From: Okapia johnstoni
Taxonomy: Eukaryota > Chordata > Mammalia > Artiodactyla > Giraffidae
Direction of reading: 5' to 3'
DNA length: 64,000 nucleotides
Assembly: GCA_024291935.2 (NCBI GenBank)
Contig: CM044321.1
Location: forward strand, 61,994,985 to 62,058,984
Positions within the stretch are counted from its first letter, which is position 1. Every line of letters begins with the position of its first letter. The notes under the pieces were generated by a model. The model saw only the letters and a program-made list of their open reading frames with translations. It was not told the origin of the DNA and did not search any database. Below, one piece after another: positions 11,176 to 22,629 of this stretch. Both the position numbers and the translations under genes were made by a program.

Positions 11176-11262
11176 ATAAAGCCTACTTTATCATTTTACT
11201 TAACATTTATGTAAACTCTAGCCTATGATTTTACTTATCGTCATCAACTAATAAACACTCAC

Positions 11263-11472
11263 AATCTGAGACAGAATCATTTATGGTCACCGTGGCTTTG
11301 CTGGGGTCCCCAAGGGCTGCATTCATAGGCATTCGGAGCACCAATTCAAATTGCTCGATACCCTCCAGCATTGGTTGTCCGAGATCATCCAAAATGATAA
11401 CACGAACGGTTTGCATGTTGACTCCAGGTGCAAAATCTAAATTACGGCTGATTCCCACGTAGTCTGTTCCGG
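11263..11472 (-). CDS. FREM2: FREM2 exon F: second half of Calx-beta domain 3
   Basis: Coding exon of 210 nt. Acceptor gtcacag (AG at 11474-11473), consensus-like donor gtgagt from 11262, phase 1 at both ends. It reads [20 protein letters not shown], then [40 protein letters not shown] and TINDSVSD. The G-T-D-Y, F-x-P-G-V and I-x-D-D elements are standard Calx-beta landmarks. The acidic loop is spread out ([12 protein letters not shown]) compared with exon D. The last base T joins TA of exon G to make Leu, giving SDLPKMQF at the domain 3/4 boundary. Confidence 0.96.
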
Positions 11473-13366
11473 CTGTGACAGGAACAAAAGATTTTTTCAG
11501 CTGGGGACTGGCTAAATGTACACAAAATTACGAGATGCAAACTAGGTATTCAACAGACTTGTTTATAATTCTTTTAAAAATATATTGACTAGCATAACAT
11601 TACAGAGAAGTGTATTTAATGAAATGTAAAAGATTAGCATTTACATTGGTTATTGAGATGGTAGCTCAAAGATCAGGTTCCTAACTCTGTCTTATCTATA
11701 TCTAAGGTTATTTTACTTTTCTGTTATTTTAGCTGTCTGTCTTGTAGTTTATCTATTTTGGAATTCTCAATTAGAGCTAATAAAAATCAGGTCTAAAAAT
11801 AATCAGCATATCAATCAAATATTTGATCATAAGTTATGAAATATAAACATGGAAATAGTTAACCTTAGTTAAAAAACCATTTTTATTTTCAGAAGCTACT
11901 ATAGAACATGTTATTTAGGTGTGTGGTTGCCTGCTGGTTAAAGCAACATATTTCAGATATAAGCTTTTGTCCAACACACTTCACTCATTCCTACCCCTGG
12001 CAAAGAGGGCAATCTTTTATTCTCAAAGACATACTTTGTTTTTAGTGTATTATTTTTCAGACTGTGGGCTGCATACTAGTGTTGACACCTTCATATATGT
12101 CTAAAATATTTAAGAAACAAAACTTTCTCTTAATCTTTAGGCATGACATCCATGAAGACTGGGAATAGGGGAGACAGTTCAGTATTATCTCTTTGTTTTC
12201 ACATCTAATGCTCTTCTAACTCTTATTTTGTATCTATTTACCTCTGAATATGCAACTATAATTAAGTACATGTCTTTAATTTATTTTTAAAAATCTCTGT
12301 ATCTCATTGTGTTTCCTTTTGTATTTTTCTTGACCTCTGCTTCTTCATCTTTATTCTCATCTCTCTGTTTGATTTGAATTTTCTCTAAAGAAATGACTAA
12401 TTCGGCTAAACAAAGGTTTATTGGACACAAACCACATTCAAAGCACTGCACTGGTTCTATGACATTTAAAAAGTGAAAACTTAAGGGTGACTTTTAAAAT
12501 GGAATGGCCACTACTTGCTTTGTGTGATGAGCGTGTGATGTGTGTCTTACGTGTGCATGTGTGTATGAATGAGAAAGAGATAAATTGTACTATTGGTCAT
12601 TTTTTTTTGAAGTGTTTTTATTCATTTATTTATTGGGCTGCACTAGGTCTTAGCTGCAGATCTCATGGTTTCAGCACATGGGATCTAGTTCCCTGACCAA
12701 GGATCGAACTGGACCTCTTGCATTGGGAGCATGGAGTCTTAGGGCCATGCTCTAAGACTGGGCCACCAGGGAAGTCCTTTAATGGTCATTTAAATGAGAC
12801 AAAGAGAAGGAAATTTCATATCTTATGCTTGTCCTAAGGTTCATGATCAACTTTTTGCAGATGCAGATTTCAGAATCAAAGGCAAGCACGTGTCAGCTAG
12901 GACAGATTATATAATGAAGGGTAGAAAAAGTCTTTGGGGCTCAAGTATTTATGGGGATGTTTGTTTAAAATGAAGAGGGAGCTAGGCCAGAGATCCATAC
13001 CTGCATGATACTTAAATGTCACTAGATTCTGTAAGGGTGGCCTGCAAGATTATTTCTGTTGTAAAATGACATCATAGGATTCAGCCATGGTAGATTTGCC
13101 AAGAGAATCCATTCGGGCAAAAAAATGCATTCAGAGTTAGAGTTCTTGACTTTCATGTTTATAACTTAGCTTTTGATTTGTGGCTTTTTCTCACAATAGT
13201 AAACAGAGTGTAAATTTACCTACTATATAGCAATAACTTCAGGAAAAAAGTACATTCAATCAGACTGCTTTAACAGAAGTGAAGTATCTGGCCTTTAAGG
13301 TATTTTGTCATAGGAAGCTGAAAATTGTGGAATAATCAAAAAGAATCATTGTAGGAAACTGCTCAC
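11473..13366 (-). other. FREM2: FREM2 intron E-F
   Basis: Intron of 1,894 nt, AT-rich. The only repeat I recognise is a minus-strand CHR-type SINE (12600-12780). Nothing identified in 11520-12599 or 12781-13366. Confidence 0.88.
12600..12780 (-). repeat. CHR-type tRNA-derived SINE
   Basis: Reverse copy: poly-T start, GGGCTGCACTAGGTCTTAGC, CCTGACCAAGGATCGAACTG, and a GGGCCACCAGGGAAGTCC head. Confidence 0.87.
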
Positions 13367-13516
13367 CATCAGCTGAGGGAGGGTCTGTTTTCTGCGATGT
13401 CACGGTGACACTAGAAGCCTGGGACAGGTCAGTGCCGCTCCTCCACACCCACACCTCCACGGAGCCCGCGCTCTCATCCACGGAGTACTCGACGTCACCA
13501 AAGTAGAAGATGGGTT
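13367..13516 (-). CDS. FREM2: FREM2 exon E: first half of Calx-beta domain 3
   Basis: Coding exon of 150 nt. Acceptor ttcttcacag (AG at 13518-13517), donor gtgagc from 13366, phase 1 at both ends. The peptide is [38 protein letters not shown] and [10 protein letters not shown]. It follows the Calx-beta opening pattern: F-G-x-x-x-Y-S-V-D-E, then a V-x-V-W-R-x-G hairpin. Like exon B it is GC- and CpG-rich against AT-rich flanks. The final G plus CC of exon F gives Ala, reading PPSADAGTDYVG across the junction. It is separated from its upstream partner D by 26,025 nt of repeat-filled intron, the largest intron seen here, but from its domain partner F by only 1,896 nt. Confidence 0.96.
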
Positions 13517-13664
13517 CTGTGAAGAAGGAAACAGAAACCACTTCTGTCACATTTACTTTTCCACATCAAACTCGACATAAGTAATTACAAAGAATAGTTA
13601 GCCTCATCATAAAGACTTCCTTACAAGGTCATATTTTTTCCTTTTAGCAAGATAACACTTCTGC

Positions 13665-13790
13665 ATTTGATTAATTTATTTTGGCCATGCCATGTGGAAT
13701 GAGAGGCCTAGAACCCTGACCAGGGATCAAACCAGTGCCCTCTGCTTTGGGAGCACCGATTCTTAGCCACTGGACCACCAGGGGGGTCCT
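13665..13790 (-). repeat. CHR-type tRNA-derived SINE
   Basis: Reverse copy: GGCCATGCCATGTGGAATGA, GACCAGGGATCAAACCAGTG, ACTGGACCACCAGG head. Located about 150 nt upstream of the exon E acceptor. Confidence 0.85.
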
Positions 13791-13884
13791 GATGACATCT
13801 CTTTAATGTCTAGACTTACACAGGGTTTCAGATCAAAATGTCTCTGTTGAAAAACAAAAACACACACAGTAAAGTGTCTGATGG

Positions 13885-14040
13885 AACTTTTTTATTGGTT
13901 GTTTTTGGGTTTGTTTGTTTGGTTTTTTTGCCTGTGTCTTGCAGCTTGCTGGATCTTAATTCCTAGACCAGGGGTCGAATCAGTGCCCCCTGCAGTGGAA
14001 GCTCGGAGTCTTGACCACTGGACTGCCAGTGAAGTTCTTC
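13885..14040 (-). repeat. CHR-type tRNA-derived SINE
   Basis: A second reverse copy about 100 nt from the previous one: CTTGCTGGATCTTAATTCCT, CCAGGGGTCGAATCAGTGCC, ACCACTGGACTGCCAGTGAA. Confidence 0.83.
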
Positions 14041-14274
14041 TAGTGGAACATTCTTATTTTGAGGCATATGAGTTACTTTGTCCCCTGTATGTGGAATTAT
14101 GAATGGCTCCTAAATGCATTTCCTAAACGTTTAGCTGGTAAAATAGCAACAAAATGAAACAAAACAAATAAGACTGAAATTTTATAAATTTGGCCCGACT
14201 GGTCAGAATGTCTCCTACTGAGTTATCACTTTGGAGTGATAACATTATGTGCATAATGACATCTTCTAGTCCAC

Positions 14275-14537
14275 TGAAAGTGAAAGTCACTCAGTCCTGT
14301 CTCTTTGTGAACCCATGGACTATACAGTCCATGGAATTCTCCAAGCCAGAATACTGGAGTGGGTAAATGTTCCCTTCTCCAGGGGATCTTCCCAACCCAG
14401 GAATCGAACTCAGGTCTCCCGCATTGCAGGCAGATTTTTTACCTGCTGAGCCACCAGGGAAGCCCAAGAACACTGGAGTGGGTAGCCTGTCCCTTCTCCA
14501 GAGGATCTTCCTGACCCAGGAATTGAATCGGGGTCTC
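14275..14537 (-). repeat. Bov-tA-type SINE with duplicated body
   Basis: A reverse SINE whose body appears once before and partly again after the tRNA head: GAATACTGGAGTGGGTAAAT at about 14350, the head GCCACCAGGGAAGCCCAAGA at 14452-14470, then a second ACACTGGAGTGGGTAGCC with a further CTTCCTGACCCAGGAATTGA. It ends directly at the BovB fragment from 14538. Confidence 0.8.
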
Positions 14538-14763
14538 AGCAATACATGAACCATGAACTTCCAGATGTTCAAGCTGGTCTTAGAAAAGGCAGAGGAACCA
14601 GAGATCAAATTGCCAACATTCCCTAGATCATTGAAAAAGCAAGAGAGTTCCAGAAAAACATCTACTTCTGCTTTATTGACTAGGCCAAAGCCTTTGACTG
14701 TGTGGATCACAATAAACTGTGGAAAATTCTGAAAGAGATGGGAATGCCAGACCACCTAACCTG
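14538..14763 (+). mobile_element. BovB LINE fragment, left of solo LTR
   Basis: Sense BovB reverse-transcriptase region, 5'-truncated. It encodes the decayed palm-domain segment KNIYFCFID-stop-AKAFDCV; the in-frame stop lies at about 14680, where the copy at 16420-17223 has Tyr. It is interrupted at 14763 by the LTR and resumes at 15361. Non-functional. Confidence 0.9.
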
Positions 14764-15360
14764 TGAGAGAGTCATTTCCTAGGCAGGTTGATAAGAAGTC
14801 TAGGGGTCCCCAAGGAGAGAGGGGTCTGGAATTCTCAAGGAGGAAGAAAGGACAAACTTTTTTTTCTTTTCTCTCTACATTCCTTAGGATTATATAACAA
14901 TAATGTATCCTGCCTGAGGACAGTTTCTGAATTAAACTTTCTGGCTAATTCTGTTATCTTAAAATGTAAATTATGGGAGTAGGTCTGTCTTTACAAGGAT
15001 TATATAACAATAATGTATCCTGCCTCAAGGCAGTCTCTGGATTAAACCTTCTGGCTAATCCTGTTATCTTAAAATATAAATTATGGGAGTAGGTCTAGTG
15101 AAGTCTTTACAACCTCCAGACATTCTTTTGATTCATTGGAGAGTATATAACTCCACTGCTAACACTAGCAAGGGGGTACTCTTTCTGCCCCCTTCTGATG
15201 CCTATGTCAGAAGCTTTCTCTTTCTCCTTTGTATTTTAATAAAACTTTATTACACAAAAGCTCCAAGCGATCAAGCCTTGTCTCTGGCCTGGATTGAATT
15301 CTTCTCCTCCGGAGGCCAAGAATCCTGGCGTCTTTACATGGTTCAGCAACGAACCTTTCA
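14764..15360 (+). mobile_element. Solo endogenous-retrovirus LTR
   Basis: A 597-nt element beginning TGAGAGAG and ending CTTTCA (TG...CA), flanked by a 4-nt direct repeat CCTG at 14760-14763 and 15361-15364. Removing it and one CCTG restores the BovB order seen at 16950-16990. It holds a TATA-like TATATAAC near 15145 and an AATAAA at 15239-15244, consistent with U3-R-U5 in plus orientation. No gag, pol or env sequence accompanies it, so it is a solo LTR left by recombination. The 4-nt duplication fits class I (gammaretrovirus-like) elements, but the family is not assigned. Antisense to FREM2. Confidence 0.85.
14887..15106 (+). repeat. Tandem repeat inside the LTR, 110-nt unit x2
   Basis: GGATTATATAACAATAATGT occurs at 14887 and again at 14997, a period of 110 nt. 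The two units remain collinear through TATCTTAAAAT and TTATGGGAGTAGGTCT. It sits upstream of the TATA-like box, where retroviral U3 enhancer repeats usually lie. Confidence 0.9.
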
Positions 15361-15602
15361 CCTGCCTCTTAAGAAACCTGTATGCAGGTCAGGAAGCATG
15401 GTTAGAAATAGACATGGAAAAACAGACTGGTTCCAAATCGGGAAAGGAGTACATCAAGGCTGTATATTGTCACCCTGCTTATTTAACGTATATGCAGAGT
15501 ACACCATGAGAAATGCTGGGCTGGAGGAAGCACAAGTTGGAATCCAGACTGCCGGGAGAAATATCAATAACCTCAGATATGCAGATGATACCACTGTTAT
15601 GG
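15361..15602 (+). mobile_element. BovB LINE fragment, right of solo LTR
   Basis: Continuation of the element broken at 14763: CCTGCCTCTTAAGAAACCTG onwards, ending after the reverse-transcriptase active-site motif NLRYADDT (about 15567-15590). Frame shifts separate this motif from the upstream part. A long open frame here (15083-15751) is a chance fusion of LTR and LINE sequence, not a gene. Confidence 0.9.
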
Positions 15603-15806
15603 CACACCAGGCTTCCCTGTCCTTCACTATGTCTTGGAGTTTGCTCAAACTCATGTCCATTGAGTCGGTGATGCCATTCAAGCATCTCATCTCTGTTGTC
15701 CCCTTCTCCTCCTGCCCTCACTCTTTCCTGCATCAGGTTCTTTTCCAATGAGTTTGCTCTTTGCATTAGGTGGCCAAAGTATTGGAGCTTCAGCTTCAGC
15801 ATCAGT
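15603..15806 (-). mobile_element. Inverted BovB 3' fragment
   Basis: From CACACCAGGCTTCCCTGTCC to CTTCAGCTTCAGCATCAGTC this is the reverse complement of the BovB 3' region (compare 17690-17910). It joins the sense fragment at 15602 without a visible spacer. Confidence 0.87.
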
Positions 15807-15821
15807 CTTTTTATTGTTAAG

Positions 15822-17976
15822 TTACCGATAAGGATAAGTCTGCCAAATTCAGACTTAAACTGAAGAAAGTGGGGAAAACCACTAAACCACTCAGGTATGA
15901 CCTGAATCAAATCCCTTATGATTGTACAGGGGAAGTGAGAAATAGATTTAAGGGACTAGATCTGATAGACAGAGTGCCTGATGAACTATGGACAGAAGTT
16001 CATGACATTGTATAGGAGACAGGGATCAAGACCATCCCCAAGAAAAAGAAATGCAAAAAAGCAAAATGGTTGTCTGAGGAGGCCTTACAAATAGCTGGGA
16101 AAAGAAGAGAAGCAAAAAGCAAAGGAGAAAAGGAAAGATATTCCCATTTGAATGCAGAGTTCCAAAGAATAGCAAGGAGAGATAAGAAAGCCTTCCTCAG
16201 TGATCAATGCAAAGAAATAGAGGAAAACAACAGAATGGGAAAGACTAGAGATCTCTTCAAGAAAATTAGAGATACCAAGGGAACATTTCATTTAAAGATG
16301 GGCTCAATAAAGGACAGAAATGGTATAGACCTGACAGAAACAGAAGATATTAAGAAGAGTGGCAAGAATACACAGAACTGTACAAAAAGGATCTTCACAA
16401 CCCACATGATCACGACAGTGTGATCACTCATCTAGAGCCAGATATCCTGGAATGTGAAATCAAGTGGGCCTTAGGAAGCATCACTACCAACAAAGCCAGT
16501 GGAGATGATGGAACCCCTGTTGAGCTATTTCAAATCCTAAAAGATGATGCCGTGAAAGTGTTGCACTCAATATGCCAGCAAATTTGGAAAACTCAGCAGT
16601 GGCCACAAGACTGGAAAAGGTCAGTTTTCATTCCAATCCCAAAGAAAGGAAATGTCAAAGAATGCTCAAACTACTGCACAATTGCACTCATCTCACACAC
16701 TAGCAAAGTAATACTCAAAATTCTCCAAGCCAGGCTTCAGCAATATGTGAACTGTGAACTTCCAGATGTTCAAGCTGGATTTAGAAAAGGCAGAGGAACC
16801 AGAGATCAAATTGCCAACATCTGCTGGATGATCAGAAAAGCAAGAGAGTTCCAGAAAAACATCTATTTCTGCTTTATTGACTATGCCAAAGCCTTTGACT
16901 GCGTGGATCACAATAAACTGTGGAAAATACTGAAAGAAATGGGAATACCTGACCACCTGACCTGCTTCTTGAGAAACCTGTATGCAGGTCAGGAAGCAAG
17001 AGTTAGAACTGGACATGGAACAACAGACTGGTTCCAAATAGGAAAAGGAGTACATCAAGGCTGTATATTGTCACCTTGCTTATTTAATGTGTATGTAGAG
17101 TGCATCATGAGAAACGCTGAGCTGGAGAAACACAAGCTGGAATCAAGATTGCTGGGAGAAATATCAATAACCTCAGATATGCAGATGACACCACCCTTAT
17201 GGCAGAAAGTGAAGAAGAACTAAAGAGTCTCTTGATGAAAGTGAAAGAGGAGAGTGAAAAAGTTGGCTTAAAGCTCAACATTCAGAAAACTAAGATCATG
17301 GCATCTGGTCCCATTATTTCATGGCAAATCGATGGGGAAACAGAGGAAATGGTAGCTGACTCTGTTTTTTTTTGTGGGGGCTCCAAAATCCCTGCAGATG
17401 GTGACTGCAGCCATGAAATTAAAAGACGCTTACTCCTTGGAAGGAAAGTTATGACCAACCTAGATAGCATATTAAAAAGCAGAGACATTACTTTGTCAAC
17501 AAGGGTCTGTCTAGTCAAGGCTATGGTTTTTCCAGTGGTCATGTATGGATGTGCGAGTTGGACGGTGAAGAAAGCTGAGCGCCGAAGAATTGATGCTTTT
17601 GAACTGTGGTGTTGGAGAAGACTCTTGAGAGTCCCTTGGACTGCAAGGAGATCCAACCAGTCATTCTTAAAGGAAATAAGTCTTGAATATTCATTGGAAG
17701 GATTGATGCTGAAGCTGAAACTCCAATCCTTTGGCTACCTGATGCGAAGAACTGACTCATTTGAAAAGACCCTGATGTTAGGAAAGATTGAAGGCGGGAG
17801 GAGAAGGGGATGACAGAGGATGAGATGGTTTGATGGCGTCACTGACTCAATGGACATGAGTTTGGGCAAACTCTGGGAGGTGGTGATGGACAGGGAGGCC
17901 TGCCGTGCTGAAGTTCATGGGGTTGCAAAGAGTCGGACACGACTGAGTGACTGAACTGAACTGAACTGAACTGATA
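15822..17976 (+). mobile_element. BovB LINE, 5'-truncated, longest copy
   Basis: About 2.15 kb of sense BovB, covering the linker after the endonuclease domain, the reverse-transcriptase domain and the 3' end, which finishes in (ACTGA)n-like repeats. Open stretches 16070-16423 and 16420-17223 encode decayed ORF2 pieces, including FCFIDYAKAFDCVDH (catalytic motif A region) and GVHQGCILSPCLFNVY (motif B region). A 1-nt deletion near 17120-17128, relative to the copy at 61911, shifts the frame so that the YADD motif is lost from the main frame. A further frame (17199-17813) carries the C-terminal part. It cannot make a working protein. BovB is a ruminant LINE of horizontally spread RTE type. Confidence 0.95.
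17949..17976 (+). repeat. BovB terminal ACTGA repeat
   Basis: Short tandem ACTGA/GAACT units close the BovB copy. BovB ends in such short repeats rather than poly-A, which supports an intact 3' terminus. Confidence 0.8.
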
Positions 17977-19569
17977 AAGTTTTGAGGGTACTCTATACCA
18001 ATGGAGGTTCCACTAGAGAAATAATCTCATACCAAGGAGTTTACATTTGTGTTAAACATGTATGAAAATTGTGTGACTTAGGTCATTAAAATAGACACAT
18101 ACATTGGAGACTTTATATTTTTCTCCAGTACTGGTGATGAATTAATCTAACATCATTCCCTGATTCCCCTTGTGACCAGCAGTTTACCTTGCAAAACAGC
18201 TGGAGTCTGAGGGACTGCAGTTAGCTGACTAATGAAGAAAGCAGAGAGATGATTTCTGAGCTTCCTTTAAAAAATCCCCAGACTTATTCTGAAATATTTA
18301 TAGGCTCATGGGAAAAGGCAGAAATAGCATATAAAGTGTATACTTTACCCACTGCGAGCTTATTTTATAAGCAGCCATTAACAAAGATAAATTAATTGCA
18401 TATATTCACATAATAAGGCAAACAGCCTTTTGCTTGAGACATTTTAGTCATCTGTGTTTGGTTTTACAAGACTCCAAAGGACTAAGTCTAAAAGGTCACA
18501 CAAGTCACATCAGCGTTTCCTAAAAGGCAGGGCCATTCAGGAGATGACTATCCCATTTCAGAGCGTCTAATTGAATTACCAAACACAAAAATCAGACAAA
18601 ACTCTACAATCATGGCTCACAGCCACACAGGAAAGCCAGTTTGGGGCACTGTTCAAGTGGAGTAAAGATTCTTTATTTTCCTGTCTGAAAGATAAATCAT
18701 CTTCATTAAAACTAGTGTTTTCTTTGTTTCTTCCTAAGGGGTGTATAATAAAAAGCATACAGCTCCTTGGACTCTTGAATAACACAACCAACCTTGGACA
18801 TTTTGCCTGTACGTTTTGGTTCACAAAACGATAAATCTGCCCATAGCATATTTTCACTGGCTTCTCATCCTTTAGACTCGGAGGGTGCCTGGGCATGTCA
18901 GTGGATGTGTGCAGATGAAAGTGTTATCTTATTCACCTCAGCCAAGGTGGACCTCAACTACAAGCCAATAAATTCCTTACATTTCTCACACCTGAGTAGG
19001 GGGCAAAGGTGAAGACAGAACCCTGAAAATGCTTACTTGGACCAGACAGCCGCACCAAGCACATCTGTATGTCTTTTTAAAGGCTTTTATTAACATAATT
19101 ATGGCAGAGGCCTGATCATCGGCATCCAGCAAATAATCTAAGTCTCTTGACGTTCCTGGCAAACCACATCATTGTGCAGATTAGATTTGAGTTATGGGGG
19201 AGATCTGGGAAGTGCAGTAAGGAAGACCGCCTATTTAATAATGATCCTTCCCATCCTTCTGTCTCTCTATGCCTCCCAGACACACAGTAGAGGTGGAACA
19301 GAATGAAATCATGTGAGGGAAGGTGATCATTAATCACCAAATGGGTCCCACAGAGCCAAAGCTTTGTTCTGCCTGTGTGTATTCAGACTCACTCTGTCAA
19401 TTGTAGATCATGTGTTTTTATGGAATCGCTCAATGTGCATTTCATATAAGAAAAAATGTTTTACGTAGTACTCTGAAAACTTTTAATCCTAATTATTGTT
19501 AAGAATGAAGAGTAATGATAACAGTTACCATATGTAGGATGTTTATTATGTGTCTGACCTATGTTCTTT

Positions 19570-19622
19570 GTGTGTGTGTGTGAGAGAGAGAGAGAACAGG
19601 AGAGAAGAAGAGAAAGAGAGAC
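19570..19622 (+). repeat. TG/GA simple repeat
   Basis: A run of TG dinucleotides passing into GAGAGAGAGA and purine-rich AGAAGAGAAAGAGAGACAGG. Confidence 0.85.
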
Positions 19623-20544
19623 AGGTGGGGGGTAACGGTGCATGGAACAATACGTGATAAGATTTATGGGAACAATGCAAACAACATTATCATATTGCCA
19701 TTGTGTAGAATGTAGTTACCTCCAACAGGAAGAAAGAGGGAAGATGGAAGAAGGATTTTAATCCTAAATCTCTCAATTTTACTACTGCAAGTAATAGAAG
19801 GCATTAAGAAAGGTTTCTTTCCTTAGGATGGACTTTTGCATATCTATGAATTTGAGTTATTCACATAATTTCTTTTCCTCTCTGTGCTCTATTTATGATG
19901 ACCAGAAAATCGGTCTATTAATCAATTTGAAATCTTTGTGATTAAAGTATAAGGTGACTATAATGAAATTAGAACTGAATATTGAAATTGAATATTTTTG
20001 AATTAAATATTTTTAATTGAAAATTAAAATTGAATATTTTTAGAAGAGAAATAACTCTTGTTAACTGCCTAGTTTCAACTTCAAAATTTCTCAATACCTC
20101 ATCATCTGTCTCTAAAAGTTAAAAACTACTTATAATTGTCACCATTTGGGCAGAATCTCATGTAATATGAAGGACTTAAACATCCTCAAACAATGAGTTG
20201 AATTATAAATAATCACTCAAATTAACTGGCAAGAGGTTACCGGACATTTTAATGCATAGATAATAATCAACTGAAAGGAAGAAAGAATAGATGTATTAAA
20301 ACTGTCAACAGCTGAAAGACATCTGGGCAAAATCCAGAAGAATTGCTTGTTCTTGCAAATTATTATAATTTATAAATAAGATTTTAACTCACCTTTCTTT
20401 GGTACGACACTTGGTTGTTTTTATATGGGCACTTGGTTTCTCTAAAAAGTTAAGTAAGTGATAGACCTTTGTGTATTAGTTTTGTAAATATCCACATTAC
20501 AACTTCAAGCAAATCAGAAAAAAAAGACCTATTTAATTCGGTGA

Positions 20545-20668
20545 ATAAAAAAAAATTTTTTTGGTCATGCCCATAGCATGGATCTTAGTTCCCCAACCAG
20601 GGATTGAACCCGTGCCCCCTGCATTGGGAGTGCAGAGTCTTAACCACTGGGCCACTAGGAAAGTCCCT
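20545..20668 (-). repeat. CHR-type tRNA-derived SINE
   Basis: Reverse copy: GGTCATGCCCATAGCATGGA, CCAGGGATTGAACCCGTGCC, ACCACTGGGCCACTAGGAAA. Confidence 0.87.
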
Positions 20669-21847
20669 AGAGTCAGATCTTAAATACACACTGTGTCTTA
20701 TAAGTTCACAGTCTTAATAGAGAAAAGTCAGCTGCTGATATTACTGCCTGGAATGAGAGAATGATCAATTAAAGTCGTGTATGCCACAGCCCACATCCAC
20801 AAAATGCCATAAAACAGTCATTCTTCACCTCTCTCTCATCCACAGAAAACATGGCAGAATGCATGTTTATTCCCTCTGGAGACAAAACATAAGTTATATC
20901 CAAATAGTGTGCGAGCACCACAGGAAAGTTTTAAATTGGCCACATGACATAGTGTGAAATTAAGGGAAGCCAAACTTTACTCTCTGTATCCTTTGTGGTC
21001 TTAACACTTGTAAATAAAGGGCACAGATCAAGGCATTGACTACAGAAAAGTCTCTTTTAGTTCATTAAACATTAATATGCCTTTCAAGGTTGGAGAGACC
21101 TTCAACACAAACAACACAGATAGGATCACGTCTATTTCTTACAAACAAAGCTGATGAGGACGGCTCGGCAAGTCGCACAACACACACACCTGCAGTGAAG
21201 ACAAAGGGAAAATAACTCAAGTTTTTCCCCACGGGGAAAAAGTGAACTTTTTTCCCCTGCTGAGTCTGTGGTGTCTAGATTGATGTTTACAATTACTTTG
21301 TGTCTCAGGAGATGAAAGGAAGAGGTGCCTGGAGTAATTGCTATCTGGAGCCAAATCTTATTTACTCACGTGTACCTGGACTATCAGTCAAGTAGGCGTT
21401 GTAGCTCTAAGATGTTTGCTTAGAACTGAATGAAAAAAAAAACCAAACTTTTATGCCGTCTTTTGGTTCAGTGCTGCAAATAATACAAAGGAACCTCCCT
21501 AAATTATTTCCAATTCGGATCTCTCTTCTGAGCTTTGGACCTTGATAACCAGCTGCCTACACAGTCCCATGCCATGGGCACTTCAAGGCAAACTCGCGAA
21601 CAGAGGAAGTAGACTCACCACCACTGCCCCGCCCTTGGTTTCTCTGTCACTGCCACTACCTTAGATGCAGCCAACATCATCCACCATCGAACCCCTCTAG
21701 CAGCCCCCGAGCCAGGTTCTTAACCAGAAGCCATCCACCAAAGCAAATCTCATCATGGTAATGCCTTTGCTGAAAGCCTGCCAGTGTTTCAGTGCTCTTA
21801 GGATTGCTAACAGGCTTTTTTATTTTAAACATTTTATTTTATATTGG

Positions 21848-22628
21848 CATATAGCTGGGAGAAATACCAACAGATATACAGGTGATACCACTCTGATGGC
21901 AGAAACTGAAGAGGAACTGAAGAGCCTTCTGATGAGGGTGAAACAGGAGAGAGCTGGCTTAAAACTCAGCACTCAAAAAACTAAGATCATGGCATCCAGT
22001 TCCATCACTTCATGTTAACAGATGGGGGAAAAAATGGAAGCAGTGACAAATTTTCTTTTCTTGTGCTCCAAAATCACTGTGGACAATGACCACAGTCATG
22101 AAATTAAAAGATGCTTGCTCCTTGGAAGGAAAGCTATGACAAACCTAGACAGAGTATCAAAAAGCAGAGACATTACTTTGCTGACAAAGATCCATACAGT
22201 CAAATCTATGGTTTTTCGAGTGATCATGTATGGATGTATGAGTTGGGCGATAGAGAAGTTTGAATGCTGAAAAATTGATGCTTTCGAACTGTGGTGTGGG
22301 GAAGATTCTTGCGAGTCCCTTGGAAGGCAAGGAGATCCAACCAGTCCATCCTAAAGGAGATCAGTCCTGAATATTCATTGGAAGAACTGATGCTGAAGCT
22401 GAAGCTCCAGTACTTTGGCCACCTGATGTGAAGAACTGACTCATTGGAAAAGACCCTGATGCAGGGAAAGGAGAAGGGGCGGCAGAGGATGACATGGTTA
22501 GATAGCATCATTGACTCAATATGGACGTGAATTTGAGCAAAGTCCGGAGACAGTGAAGGACAGGAAAGCCTGGTGTACTGCAGTCCACAGGGTCGCAGAG
22601 TTGGATATGACTTAGTGACTGATTAATA
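21848..22628 (+). mobile_element. BovB LINE 3' half, degraded
   Basis: Sense BovB starting in a decayed active-site region (YTGDTTLMAE in place of YADDTTLMAE) and running through the C-terminal domain to GACTTAGTGACTGA at the 3' end. Open pieces at 21755-22018 and 22022-22270 are broken by stops. More diverged than the copies at 15822 and 61626. Confidence 0.9.
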
Positions 22629-22629
22629 G

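Larger units (their letters stand above)
9439..11262 (-). other. FREM2: FREM2 intron F-G
   Basis: Intron of 1,824 nt with Bov-tA copies in both orientations (9736-9950 plus, 10108-10312 minus) and a minus-strand BovB 3'-end scrap (11061-11175). In 10313-11060 I see no repeat or gene. Confidence 0.88.

Noticed and set aside
15083..15751. 222-codon open frame on the plus strand
   Set aside because: It runs from the solo LTR into a BovB fragment and then an inverted BovB piece; a chance fusion of unrelated repeats.
16420..17813. Long reverse-transcriptase-like frames as possible host genes or a retron-type system
   Set aside because: They are the decayed ORF2 of a BovB LINE, with frameshift and stops and the element's typical 3' end.
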